A stretch of DNA of 50,742 nucleotides from Methylotenera sp. (GCA_002928535.1 PERG01000017.1:1-50742), one strand, 5' to 3'. Shown: positions 1 to 8,070, numbered from the stretch's first letter. Made by a program: numbers and translations. The notes: generated by a model from the sequence alone, not told the origin.

Positions 1-18
1 AGACTGATTGAAAAATCA

Positions 19-94
<76 letters not shown>

Positions 95-109
95 AGATTT
101 AATAAGGGT

Positions 110-835
110 TTAGCTAATTGCTAAGCCCTTTTTTATTTGCTTAGTGTGCCAAAATTGTGACAATTCAATCACATTACTTTTAGTCACTTGATCAATTCGA
201 CTTGCCGCATTTGCGAGATGTTCTGTTGCAAACTTTGCATATCGATCAACCATAGACCGCGTTTTCCAACCACCCAGCTCTTTCAGTTCATCAGTACTTG
301 TACCTGCTTGACGATGCCAGGAAGCCCAAGTGTGACGTAAGTCATGAAACCTAAAATCTTCTAGTTCTGCCTTCTTAAGTGCTGTGATCCAAGCATGATT
401 CGTAATGTTGTAGCGAATCGGCTCACCGTTATAAGTAAAACAAAAACTGGCGTGTTTCCCAACTTGTTCTGTTAGAACTGCAACTGCACTTTTATTTAAT
501 GGAACCCCTCTCGGTGTACCGTTCTTAGTTTGATTGAGCCAAGCTGTGTTTCTGCTTAAATCCACTCTATTCCATTCCAAGCCCAATATTTCCCGAGCGC
601 GGCACCCTGTTGCTAAAGCAAATTTCACAACAGCTGCCAAATGATCCGGGCATACCGCTAACAACCTATCCGCCTCTTCTCTTGTCAACCATCGATCACG
701 CTCAACTTCGCCTGATAACATACGAATTTTAGGGATATGATCTACCCACTGCCATTCATCGCGCGCCATACGTAATAATCCACGTAAAACCGCTAAGTAT
801 CTATTTACAGTTGCGGGCTTATTCCCTTTATTTAG
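110..835 (-). pseudogene. Tyrosine recombinase (phage-type integrase), 5'-truncated
   Basis: The longest ATG-initiated frame is 219 residues (110-769). The reading frame continues upstream in integrase-like sequence (GNKPATVNRYLAVLRGLLR) to a stop at 836-838, so the ATG at 769 is internal. All catalytic positions of the family are visible: Arg in ATGCRAREI, Lys in TKNG, the HDLRHTW box, GGWKT, and the nucleophile Tyr in VDRYAKF. The arm-binding domain and most of the core-binding domain are missing. At 835/836 the sequence switches abruptly to an unrelated plus-strand gene remnant. The 3' end faces the tRNA-Phe attachment site, the usual arrangement. The fragment keeps the catalytic domain but should not act as a normal integrase. 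It is called a pseudogene because of the missing 5' part. Confidence 0.88.
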
Positions 836-1092
836 TTAGCGGATGGAATAGAAATCAAACCGCAAAAATATTACATTGCCTTTAAAAAAGATACCAATAT
901 AGTAGATATTAATATACAAAAAAAGCACTAAAAATTTGGATAAATGCAAAAATTGGAACAATTAATGATTCGAAAGGAATAGCAAAAGACGTATCCAATA
1001 TTGGGCACCATGGAAATGGTGAATATCAAATACAGGTAGATAATGATAAAGATTTAGAATATATAATGAGTTTAGTGAAACAAATAATATAA
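836..1092 (+). pseudogene. Remnant of DUF5655-like protein, C-terminal end
   Basis: A short coding relic without a start. Codons from 836 read LADGIEIKPQKYYIAFKKD followed by TNIVDINIQKK. A missing base near 920-925 shifts the frame, which then reads ALKIWINAKIGTIND and continues through KDVSNIGHHGNGEY to a TAA at 1090-1092. The text resembles the C-terminal domain (DUF5655) of proteins often annotated as predicted transport or restriction-associated proteins; that family call is from memory of the pattern. It joins the broken integrase directly at 835/836, so both were probably cut by the same deletion. It is non-functional as it stands. Confidence 0.6.
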
Positions 1093-1107
1093 ACAGTATT
1101 TCACTAT

Positions 1108-1198
1108 GTGACTATTTTGCCACGCTTTGACGGTTATAAACGAGTGAGGGCGAGTCTATAACACTATATAAATGATGATTTTTACAGTTGAAAATCCG
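1108..1198 (+). repeat. Element right-end repeat, copy 1 with partial att
   Basis: The block ending in TATATAAATGATGATTTTTA then CAGTTGAAAATCCG closely matches 4144-4235 and, less well, 5108-5200. The shared features are a GTGAC/CACG inverted pair, then TATAAACGAGTG, CGAGTCTATAAC and the tRNA-derived TTGAAAATCCG. The match to the tRNA breaks off after base 1198, so this is a truncated right end of an integrated element. The stretch 1199-1257 holds nothing recognisable. Confidence 0.8.
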
Positions 1199-1257
1199 AT
1201 AAATATATCTACTTTTCAAAGAGTTAAATGGTCAACGTGACAAAGTCTATTATCGGC

Positions 1258-1425
1258 CCAAAGCGGTCGCTCAACTATAGAAATGAAAATATTGGTGAAG
1301 ATATCTGCACTAATCATCTAAGAGAGTTACGTATGATTCTATGTCTTTATATCTGATGCAGTTCACTATTAACTCCCGGTTCCAACTTCGACATTATGAT
1401 GTGTCTTATTAAGCGGATTATTACC
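1258..1425 (-). pseudogene. Inverted remnant of a second EAL gene 3' end plus downstream DNA
   Basis: Read on the minus strand, this segment aligns almost end to end with 3952-4123, the last 19 codons of the neighbouring GGDEF/EAL gene and its 3' flank. The minus-strand codons give GNNPLNKTHHNVEVGTGS and a stop at about 1374. The intact gene has GNHPINKTHHNVEIGTES, differing mostly by conservative changes. It is therefore the tail of a homologous gene in opposite orientation, not a simple hairpin. Together the two arms form an imperfect inverted repeat of about 170 bp flanking 1555-4008. Nothing recognisable was found between 1426 and 1554. Confidence 0.7.
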
Positions 1426-1554
1426 ACATGATTGCCTAAAGAGATGGATAGATTTAAAGTTCTTAGTTGGTAAGTTCGCCGGTAAGCTAAGAGATTAATT
1501 ACATTGATTGATGTTAGTGATGTAACATAAATTCTTATTATTATGACTCTATAA

Positions 1555-4008
1555 ATGCTTAATATGAAGAGTTCATATATTACTTCGGTAAATCAACAAA
1601 TGATAAGAATCACATGGCCTTTCATTTTGATTGTTGCGCTATTATTTGCAATAAACCATATCAGTATGAATGTCTTATCTTCAATCCGTGCGTTTGTAAC
1701 CGCAGAAAGTTTTTATTCAAAAGCACAAAAAGATGCTAGCTACTACTTAATACAATTTGCTAATTCTCACTCTAATAATGATTATCAAAATTTTACTAAT
1801 GCACTCGCAATACCTCTAGCTGACCATCAGGCAAGGTTGGCATTACAGAAAACCCCACCAGATATTTTCTTGGCAAAAGAAAGCTTTATCAAAGCAAAAA
1901 ATGACCCTCAAGATGTGGACGGTATGATTAACCTGTTCCTTCGCTTTGATAACATCAACTTAATGCAAGAGCCAATAAAAATATGGATTGCGGCAGACCG
2001 AAATATTGAGGAATTAAAATTAGCTGGGCAAGATCTTAATAAAATTATTCAGTCTGGCAATATAGATAATAATAAGATTAATTCTTTAATATATAGGATT
2101 AATCTTCTTAATTCCCAACTTTCTATTCAAGAAGATGCGTTTTCTAGTTCGCTAGGTAAGTCCTCTCGACAATTACGGACTTTTATAGATGTTTTTAGAT
2201 TATCTATTGCCACTCTCTTAGTGATACTTGGCCTTTTCTTCACACGTCGTATTGTGTTACAAAATATTGCCGCCAATCATAAACTCCTTCAAAATGAACT
2301 TAGATTAAAAAGTGTATTAAACACTGCAATGGATGCGGTGGTGCAAATATTGCCGGACGGAACTATTACAGGTTGGACTGGCCAAGCTGAAAATATTTTC
2401 GGATGGACCAGTATTGAGGCTGTAGGCAGGCCTTTACATGAACTTATAATCCCGCATCAGTTTATCCAAGCTCACCTAGCTGGAATGCGTCATTTCATGG
2501 CTACTGGGGAGGGGCCAGTATTAAATAAACGCATTGAAATTACAGCATTGCGTCGAGATAGGTCTGAGTTTCCTGTTGAATTAACTATTTCTCATCATGG
2601 TTCAGGAAATAATGTCGAGTTTAGCGCGTTCCTGCGTGATATTACTGATCGTAAAAATTCGGCAGATCAACTTTTTAATCTTGCACATTATGACGTGATT
2701 ACCAATCTTCCCAATCGACTCTTGTTTTACGATCGCTTAGAACAAGAGCTAAAAAAATCTCAGAGAACACCGACTCAATTAGCAATCATATTGCTTGACC
2801 TCGACCATTTCAAGGAAGTAAATGATACATTAGGTCACGACAAAGGGGATGTACTGTTAAAAGAGGTAGCGCAACGGTTAAAACATTGTATTCGAGATAC
2901 AGATACCGTTGCTCGCTTAGGGGGCGATGAATTTACTTTAATTTTACCCTACAACAGTGATCTACATGTAATTGAACGTGTTGCGCAAAATATACTTGTC
3001 AGTTTAGCGGAGCCATTTAAACTGGGAGCTAGTCCTGTATACATTTCAGGCAGTATGGGTATTACTCTTTTCCCAGATGATGCCATCAGTATAGAAGAGC
3101 TTTTACAGAATGCCGACCAAGCGATGTATGCTGCCAAAAATCAGGGTCGCAATCAGTACAGTTACTTTACCAGCGCTATGCAATCTTACGCAAAAGAGCG
3201 CGCCATTCTGGCAAGCGACTTGAGAGTAGCAATTTCAGAACAGCAATTTGTTTTGTTATATCAACCAATCGTAAATTTAGCTAATAAGAGAATCGAAAAA
3301 GCAGAAGCTTTAATTAGGTGGGTACATCCTATAAAAGGAGTTATTCCCCCTGTCGAATTTATTCCCATTGCAGAACAAACCGGTTTGATACTCGAAATTG
3401 GTGAATGGGTTTTTCAAGAGGCAGCGAAGCAGGTTGGAAAATGGCGTGAACGTTATAACTCAGACTTCCAGATTAGCGTCAATAAATCCCCTGTTCAGTT
3501 TTACGATAGAAGTACAGGGCATAGTTCATGGAGTGACCAGTTAAAAGAGATGGGTTTACCTAGAAATAGTATTGTCGTAGAAATAACTGAGAGCTTATTA
3601 TTAGATGCGTCTAACCACGTAACTAATCAGTTAGCAACTTTGCGCTCGGATGGATTTAAGATAGCAATTGATGATTTTGGCACTGGATACTCTTCACTGT
3701 CTTACCTCAAACAATTCGAAGTAGACTATCTAAAAATTGATAAGTCATTTATTAGTCAGCTAAAAAGTGACTCTAGTGATCTAGCCTTATGTGAAGCCAT
3801 TATTGTCATGGCTCACAAATTAGGGATTAAGGTAATTGCTGAAGGCGTAGAAACTGAAGAACAGAGCAACTTATTATTTGCTGCAGGCTGTGATTATGCA
3901 CAAGGCTATTTATTTTCTAAACCTGTTTCCCCAGAAAAATTTGACGAACTTGGTAATCATCCGATTAATAAGACACATCATAATGTCGAAATCGGAACTG
4001 AGAGTTAA
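1555..4008 (+). CDS. Membrane PAS-GGDEF-EAL c-di-GMP signalling protein
   Basis: 817 residues, predicted to make and/or degrade cyclic di-GMP. The order is: transmembrane helix about 20-40, a periplasmic helical sensor region about 45-210, a second helix about 212-232, a PAS domain about 250-370, a GGDEF domain with intact LGGDEF near residue 455, and an EAL domain with AEALIRW near 583. An RxxD inhibitory-site motif (RDTD) lies five residues before GGDEF. The EAL catalytic set is present (SVNKS, EITES, IDDFGTGYSS, LKIDKS, AEGVETEEQ), so phosphodiesterase activity is likely. It lies between two decayed copies of an integrative-element end and is probable cargo. No clear ribosome site precedes the start at 1555; an ATG at 1564 is an alternative. 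The neighbouring relic at 1258-1425 shows that a related gene once lay beside it. Confidence 0.92.
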   Translation: MLNMKSSYITSVNQQMIRITWPFILIVALLFAINHISMNVLSSIRAFVTAESFYSKAQKDASYYLIQFANSHSNNDYQNFTNALAIPLADHQARLALQKTPPDIFLAKESFIKAKNDPQDVDGMINLFLRFDNINLMQEPIKIWIAADRNIEELKLAGQDLNKIIQSGNIDNNKINSLIYRINLLNSQLSIQEDAFSSSLGKSSRQLRTFIDVFRLSIATLLVILGLFFTRRIVLQNIAANHKLLQNELRLKSVLNTAMDAVVQILPDGTITGWTGQAENIFGWTSIEAVGRPLHELIIPHQFIQAHLAGMRHFMATGEGPVLNKRIEITALRRDRSEFPVELTISHHGSGNNVEFSAFLRDITDRKNSADQLFNLAHYDVITNLPNRLLFYDRLEQELKKSQRTPTQLAIILLDLDHFKEVNDTLGHDKGDVLLKEVAQRLKHCIRDTDTVARLGGDEFTLILPYNSDLHVIERVAQNILVSLAEPFKLGASPVYISGSMGITLFPDDAISIEELLQNADQAMYAAKNQGRNQYSYFTSAMQSYAKERAILASDLRVAISEQQFVLLYQPIVNLANKRIEKAEALIRWVHPIKGVIPPVEFIPIAEQTGLILEIGEWVFQEAAKQVGKWRERYNSDFQISVNKSPVQFYDRSTGHSSWSDQLKEMGLPRNSIVVEITESLLLDASNHVTNQLATLRSDGFKIAIDDFGTGYSSLSYLKQFEVDYLKIDKSFISQLKSDSSDLALCEAIIVMAHKLGIKVIAEGVETEEQSNLLFAAGCDYAQGYLFSKPVSPEKFDELGNHPINKTHHNVEIGTES

Positions 4009-4123
4009 TAGTGAAGGGTATCAGATATACAGACATAGAATCATACGTAATTCTTTATCTAAATGATTAGTGCAGGAAACTTCGTCAAGCTTTTCATGTT
4101 ACAAGTTGATCGACCGCTTTGGG
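3952..4123 (+). repeat. Right arm of ~170-bp imperfect inverted repeat
   Basis: This arm covers the last codons of the GGDEF/EAL gene and about 115 bases downstream. Its reverse complement matches 1258-1425, with shared blocks such as AATAAGACACATCATAATGT, AGACATAGAATCATACGTAA and CGACCGCTTTGGG. The identity extends beyond the stop codon, so a gene-plus-flank segment was duplicated or brought in twice in opposite orientations. Confidence 0.75.
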
Positions 4124-4143
4124 GAGAATCCCGATATTACCTA

Positions 4144-4224
4144 CGTGACAGTTTTATCACGTCTCAACGAGTATAAACGAGTGAAGACGAGCCTATAACG
4201 CTATATAAATGATGATTTTTACAG
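4144..4224 (+). repeat. Element right-end repeat, copy 2
   Basis: This block resembles 1108-1187 and 5108-5188. It contains CGTGAC...TCACG, GTATAAACGAGTG, CGAGCCTATAAC and TATATAAATGATGATTTTTA, and it runs straight into the exact tRNA-derived attachment copy at 4225. Its fixed position next to an attachment site suggests recombinase or excisionase arm-binding DNA, which is an inference. Confidence 0.78.
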
Positions 4225-4269
<45 letters not shown>

Positions 4270-4289
4270 GCATTTAAAAAGGTCTAGTT

Positions 4290-4345
4290 TTTACTAGGCC
4301 TTTTCTATTTGTGGAACGTGACCAAACCGTGACAAATTAAGCACG
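4290..4345 (-). pseudogene. Trace of integrase 3' end (second copy)
   Basis: After the attachment copy at 4225-4269 the sequence resembles what follows the tRNA: a T-rich hairpin, then TCTATTTGTGGAACGTGACC and GTGACAAATTAAGCAC. This parallels TTATTTGCTTAGTGTGCC and GTGACAATTCAATCAC at 133-171, the 3' tail of the first integrase. Only about 50 bases remain before the similarity is lost. The assignment rests on this positional and sequence parallel and is tentative. Confidence 0.45.
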
Positions 4346-4456
4346 TTATCGCCAGGTTGGACGGCTCCATATTATGAGCCAGGAGTTTCGGCTAAAGACA
4401 ATCAAGCGCAGATAACTAAACTTAACCAACGATTAGACAGCATTGAGTACACCTAA
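4334..4456 (+). pseudogene. C-terminal coding remnant, unknown protein
   Basis: The plus frame ending in TAA at 4454-4456 reads LSPGWTAPYYEPGVSAKD then NQAQITKLNQRLDSIEYT. It looks like the helical, coiled-coil-like end of a real protein with no start codon. A weak hairpin followed by a T-run lies downstream at 4502-4523. No family was recognised. It sits within the second, decayed integrative element and may be a cut-off cargo gene. Confidence 0.35.
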
Positions 4457-4501
4457 GACAAACGATGAATAGGCTAAATGTCAGGTAACTCTCAACCCTA
4501 A

Positions 4502-4523
4502 CCGCTAATCGGCGGCTTTTTAT
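4502..4523 (+). terminator. Weak rho-independent terminator
   Basis: CCGC, a six-base loop, GCGG, then CTTTTTATT. The stem is only four pairs, but it follows the coding remnant ending at 4456 and carries a T-run, so a terminator is plausible. Confidence 0.4.
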
Positions 4524-4700
4524 TGCCCATCTATTGAATTGGAGATCCACGCGTTTTTGTTCGATACTGTCCTTAAATTCCAACTTAGATTGTTTGAATC
4601 CTCACCCTATTGATTTTTTCCAATTGAAGGATTAAGTTAGTTATTCGCGCTAAATCAATTCTTTGGTTCAAATCACATTTTTAATATATGTGGAGGGCAT

Positions 4701-4880
4701 ATGATTATTCGTTCAAATAAAGCGTTAGAAGAAACTGTTACTACCGGACTGCAATTGTTCAAAAAAGGTGAGTGTTTCGATGCAGTGATTTTGATGAAAA
4801 ATCATGGCCTACCCAATAGCGTAATTGCACGGGTGCTGTACGAACAAAACCGAATTAGAAATACTGATTTCCAGAATTAA
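4701..4880 (+). CDS. Small uncharacterised protein, 59 residues
   Basis: The frame runs from ATG at 4701 to TAA at 4878-4880. A good ribosome site (TGGAGG, 4691-4696) lies four bases before the start, and a strong terminator follows at 4919-4943. The protein begins MIIRSNKALEETVTTG and contains LFKKGECFDAVILMKNHGLP. It appears helical and soluble, with no signal peptide or membrane segment. No family was recognised. The LPNSVIARVLYEQNR stretch has a helix-turn-helix feel, but this is only an impression. It is the one intact-looking small gene between decayed element ends, so it may be a surviving regulator or accessory gene of the second element. The stretch 4524-4680 upstream shows no other gene. 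Confidence 0.6.
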   Translation: MIIRSNKALEETVTTGLQLFKKGECFDAVILMKNHGLPNSVIARVLYEQNRIRNTDFQN

Positions 4881-4918
4881 GCTTTAATCTTTCTCATTCT
4901 TTAAAAGAGAATCCTTAC

Positions 4919-4943
4919 AAACCCGCTACCGCGGGTTTTTATT
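4919..4943 (+). terminator. Rho-independent terminator
   Basis: AACCCGC, a four-base loop, GCGGGTT and a T-run. This strong hairpin lies about 40 bases after the small gene ending at 4880. Confidence 0.8.
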
Positions 4944-4991
4944 GCCTATTGATAGGAAGGGGAGCGCGGCTTAAGATATTCCTCAACAGTA

Positions 4992-5108
4992 CTAACTACT
5001 AAGAACATCTTTTTGAAGTTCATCAGGCTTATCATCCCCCTCAATTAAATCATAAAGCACATCTCTTCTCTCACGGCAAAATCGCTGCTTAGGACCAGGA
5101 CCTACACC
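4992..5108 (-). pseudogene. Possible C-terminal coding remnant, unknown
   Basis: The minus frame reads CHGVGPGPKQRFCRERRDVL then YDLIEGDDKPDELQKDVLSS to a stop at 4992-4994. Composition looks protein-like and there is no in-frame start before the repeat at 5108. No family was recognised. It may be the tail of a cargo gene cut by the right-end repeat; open by chance is also possible. Confidence 0.3.
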
Positions 5109-5207
5109 GTGACAACTTGTCACGGCTTTACGCGCATAAAAGAGTAAAGCGAGTCTATAACGTTAATAAATATGGTTTTAAAGTTAGATATCCGCGTGTC
5201 GTCAGTT
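5108..5207 (+). repeat. Element right-end repeat, copy 3 with decayed att
   Basis: The block starts with a perfect inverted repeat, CGTGACAACTTGTCACG, then AAAGAGTAAAGCGAGTCTAT and a degenerate tRNA end, ATCCGCGTGTCGTCAGTTT (5189-5207). It corresponds to copies 1 and 2 but is the most diverged, so it is probably the oldest junction. Confidence 0.72.
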
Positions 5208-5211
5208 TGGA

Positions 5212-5320
5212 TATCTAATCGACTAGCAGCACGTGCAAGATGTTTGTTGCACTTTGCTATCTATCACGCATAGATCTGCGTTTTCCAACCACCAAGTTCT
5301 TTTCATTCAGCATAACTCGT
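5212..5320 (-). pseudogene. Integrase C-terminal remnant (third copy)
   Basis: The DNA parallels 190-300 of the first integrase. On the minus strand it reads ELGGWKTQ, then a disrupted tyrosine-box region with two stops, then HLARAASRLD, matching ELGGWKTR...EHLANAASRID. Several indels break the frame. It lies directly after a decayed attachment copy, in the same order and orientation as the first integrase after the tRNA. It therefore shows an older insertion at the same site. The downstream MBL-fold gene ends at 5334, just beyond it. Confidence 0.75.
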
Positions 5321-5333
5321 TTGTACGGGTTCA

Positions 5334-6437
5334 TTAAATACTACTAGAAGTGCGAGAGGCCTGTTTGAATTGCACCTTTGAAGCGTAATCCTGGACTTCA
5401 ATCCCAATTTCTTCCGTCTGTCCAATGGCTAACAGTTTGAAATTTTCTACATAGTGATTTGCAATAGCAGAGGAAAAGTCTGCCCGATTTTCATCTGAGG
5501 TTTCATCTCCAAGTTGAAATGTCCCCCAATGAATTGCAATAGATTTCATTGGTTTTAAGTCTATGTGAGCCTGTACAGCTTCGCTGGGGTTCATATGTTC
5601 GAAACGCATTAAATTGCGCGGTTTGTAAGCACCTATGGACAAAGCCGCCATATCGATATGACCAACTTTTTGTGAAATTTGTTTAAACAGCGCTGCTTCA
5701 TAAGCGGTGTCGCCCGCAAAATAGAATTTCTTACTAGCGTATTCAATTGTCCAGCCTCCCCACAATGTTTCGTTCTTATTTGTAAATGCTCTACCACTGG
5801 AATGTTGTGCTGGTACAAATACAAACTCTGCATTACCTAGTTTTATTTCGTCCCACCAATTTAGCTCTTCTACTTTTGCATCAGCGACATTGGTTTTAAA
5901 CCAAGATTTCAAACCTAGTCCGGTTAAAAACAATGGACTGCCATTTTCTTGTTTGGCCAGGGTTCTTACAGTTTGTAAATCAAGATGGTCATAATGATCG
6001 TGCGAGATCAGAACAATATCAATATGAGGTAAATCCTTCATATCTAACGGAAGCGGCACTAAGCGTTTAGGCCCTAGCGGTGGAGTAGGTGAGGCATATT
6101 GACTAAAAACTGGATCAGTTAATATCCACAGTTTTCCAGCTTTAATCAACATCGTGGCATGCCCCAGCCACGTTACAGAAAAGTCATCAGGTTCCAATTG
6201 CTCCATACTAACTGATGATTGCTTAATGCTATTTTCATCGGCTTTCTTATTTGTAAGCTGTACCCAGGCACGGTGTAGCATATAGCCAACTGAGGCGCGT
6301 GATTTCGTGTCATTTGGATGCTCGAACAAGTTTTTATAAAGCACTTGCTTCAGACTTGCATTGTTATTGGCATATACAAGTACACTAGTTAGTAAAATCG
6401 CTATAAATAAAATGAATTTGATCCTTGAGTTTCTCAT
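5334..6437 (-). CDS. Exported MBL-fold metal hydrolase (NAPE-PLD/UlaG-like)
   Basis: 367 residues with an N-terminal signal or anchor (hydrophobic 8-22, then VYANNN). The metallo-beta-lactamase fold is shown by SHDHYDHLD near 145-153, TDPVFSQYASPTPP, a GDTAYE metal ligand near the middle and IHWGTFQLGDE late. These features fit the family of NAPE-hydrolysing phospholipase D-like and UlaG-like hydrolases; the true substrate is unknown. The gene starts two bases after the TetR gene and is co-transcribed with it. The last residues (QFKQASRTSSSI) look unstructured and end beside an integrase relic, so the original tail may have been altered. No other function is suggested. Confidence 0.88.
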   Translation of the reverse strand: MRNSRIKFILFIAILLTSVLVYANNNASLKQVLYKNLFEHPNDTKSRASVGYMLHRAWVQLTNKKADENSIKQSSVSMEQLEPDDFSVTWLGHATMLIKAGKLWILTDPVFSQYASPTPPLGPKRLVPLPLDMKDLPHIDIVLISHDHYDHLDLQTVRTLAKQENGSPLFLTGLGLKSWFKTNVADAKVEELNWWDEIKLGNAEFVFVPAQHSSGRAFTNKNETLWGGWTIEYASKKFYFAGDTAYEAALFKQISQKVGHIDMAALSIGAYKPRNLMRFEHMNPSEAVQAHIDLKPMKSIAIHWGTFQLGDETSDENRADFSSAIANHYVENFKLLAIGQTEEIGIEVQDYASKVQFKQASRTSSSI

Positions 6438-6439
6438 AT

Positions 6440-7045
6440 TTATCTAGGCCAGCTTTTTAAAGCGAACTCGACAATTTGCATGAGCTCTCTTTTTGATGCC
6501 CCGCTAGTTACTTGCACCGACATTCCTTGATGCAAGGTGGATAGAAACTTAGCTAAAGTTTCGGCGTTAGCGTCAGTAGGCAAGTCGCCTTCTTTTTTTG
6601 CTTTCTCAAAACGTTTTGCTAATTGATGCTCATATGAATATCTATATTGGGTTAATAAATCTTTAACCATTAGGGAATCCGCACTTTCAGACAGCGCGGC
6701 TTGTACAATTAAACAGCCTTTAGGGTGCTTGATGTCCGTAAAAAATTCTGCGGCCTGGATTAAAAAACTTTGAGCCACCTCATAAGCTGTAGGTTGATTT
6801 ATTGCCTCTTGTATAAATGCAACTGGGCCAGCAACATACCTTGATAGTGCCTTCTTGAATAACTCTTCTTTATTACCAAAGGCAGCATATAAGCTTGGTT
6901 TGTTGATGCCTAAAGTTTCTGTAAGCTCTGCAATAGAAGCACCCTCATAGCCTCTTTTCCAAAAGACTTCCAAAACCTTATCCAAAGCTGTATCCATATC
7001 AAAAACCCGTGGACGCCCTCTTCGTTTGTTATCTTTTTCTAGCAT
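6440..7045 (-). CDS. TetR/AcrR-family transcriptional regulator
   Basis: 201 residues. The N-terminal helix-turn-helix spans roughly residues 15-62 (VFWKRGYEGASIAELTETLG, INKPSLYAAFGNKEELF), and a helical ligand-binding domain follows. It probably represses itself, the MBL-fold gene two bases downstream and the divergent hydrolase/transporter genes at 7165-9553. The intergenic region carries two operator-like palindromes. The type resembles regulators with one conserved Cys in the PKGCLIVQAA segment; whether it senses electrophiles is speculation. Confidence 0.93.
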   Translation of the reverse strand: MLEKDNKRRGRPRVFDMDTALDKVLEVFWKRGYEGASIAELTETLGINKPSLYAAFGNKEELFKKALSRYVAGPVAFIQEAINQPTAYEVAQSFLIQAAEFFTDIKHPKGCLIVQAALSESADSLMVKDLLTQYRYSYEHQLAKRFEKAKKEGDLPTDANAETLAKFLSTLHQGMSVQVTSGASKRELMQIVEFALKSWPR

Positions 7046-7066
7046 AATTTATCTCTTTATTAATTA

Positions 7067-7084
7067 ATGTACCAATTGTTACAT
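7067..7084. promoter_or_regulatory. Candidate TetR operator 1
   Basis: ATGTACCAATTGTTACAT is a palindrome with 16 of 18 positions symmetric, centred on CAATTG and 22 bases before the tetR start. It shares ATGTACC with the second site at 7124-7138. Binding by the neighbouring TetR protein is inferred. Confidence 0.55.
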
Positions 7085-7091
7085 AAATGTG

Positions 7092-7138
7092 TTGACAATG
7101 CAATATGTATTGAATTACATTTATGTACCGTTCGGTAT
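7092..7138 (+). promoter_or_regulatory. Promoter of the hydrolase/MFS genes with operator 2
   Basis: TTGACA (7092-7097), a 17-base spacer and TTACAT (7115-7120) form a plausible sigma-70 promoter reading toward 7165. ATGTACCGTTCGGTAT (7124-7139) overlaps the expected start site and contains the interrupted palindrome TACCG-TT-CGGTA typical of TetR operators. A further inverted pair, TACATAAATGT (7080-7090) and ACATTTATGTA (7117-7127), spans the promoter. Confidence 0.5.
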
Positions 7139-7164
7139 TTTATTAATTAGATAAGGAGTTACAA

Positions 7165-8070
7165 ATGAACAAATTCTTAAAATCTTTAGTCTTGGTTGCC
7201 ACAACATTTTCAATAGTTGAGTCAGGCTCAGCCTTAGCTGCGGACAAACTAGAAACAGCACCTACTAAATATGTAGAGGCTAATGGAGTGAAATTTTCGT
7301 ATCGCACATTGGGGCCTAAATCCGGTACCCCTTTGATACTTCTGCAACACTTTACGGGCACTATGGATGCCTGGGACCCTGCAGTTGTGAATGCGTTAGC
7401 TAAATCTAGAACTGTTGTAGTGTTCAATAATCAAGGTGTCGGTGCTACCAATGGTGTTGTTGCAGACAATGTTTCCCAGATGTCCTCAGATGCGTATGCT
7501 TTCATTCAAGCATTAGGTTACAAAAAAGTTGATTTACTTGGTTTCTCAATGGGTGGTTTTATTGCGCAGCAATTAGCGGCTCAATATCCAGAGTTGGTCA
7601 ATAAAGTGATTCTGGCTGGCACCACGCATCAAGGTGGTGGTAATAATTTAATGCAAGTTTTAGGCGAGGCGTTTTCTAGAACAAATGCACCTGACCCACG
7701 TGATTACTTATTCTTCTCGCAATCTGAAGCAGGTAAAAAAGCTGCGAGTGAATTTTTATCAAGAGTCTATGCAAGAACGAAAGACCGTGACCCAGAAAGC
7801 GGTAAAGAAATTGCTGATGCACACGGTAAGGCGCTCATTGTTTTCACAAGCACACCTGACCCAGTGTTCAAGACACTCAAAGCCATCCATCAACCTGTAT
7901 TAGTAGTAACTGGTAGTAATGACACGATGCTGCCAACCGAAGGTTCGATTACTTTATATAAGCAATTAAGTAATGCTCAGTTAATTCTTTATCCTGATTC
8001 AAATCATGGCTCAATATTTCAGTTCCATGACTCTTTCGTTAACTCAGCAGACTTTTTCTTAAGTCATTAA
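7165..8070 (+). CDS. Exported alpha/beta-fold hydrolase
   Basis: 301 residues with a cleavable signal peptide (MNKFLKSLVLVATTFSIVES, cleavage likely after SALAA). The alpha/beta hydrolase triad is Ser128 in GFSMGG, Asp near 253 in TGSNDTML and His281 in DSNHGS. The oxyanion region is LQHFTGT. A strong ribosome site (AAGGAG) precedes the start. It is probably periplasmic. Substrate is not readable from sequence; the setting, under a TetR regulator and upstream of a drug-type exporter, fits detoxification of a toxic ester or similar compound. Confidence 0.92.
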   Translation: MNKFLKSLVLVATTFSIVESGSALAADKLETAPTKYVEANGVKFSYRTLGPKSGTPLILLQHFTGTMDAWDPAVVNALAKSRTVVVFNNQGVGATNGVVADNVSQMSSDAYAFIQALGYKKVDLLGFSMGGFIAQQLAAQYPELVNKVILAGTTHQGGGNNLMQVLGEAFSRTNAPDPRDYLFFSQSEAGKKAASEFLSRVYARTKDRDPESGKEIADAHGKALIVFTSTPDPVFKTLKAIHQPVLVVTGSNDTMLPTEGSITLYKQLSNAQLILYPDSNHGSIFQFHDSFVNSADFFLSH

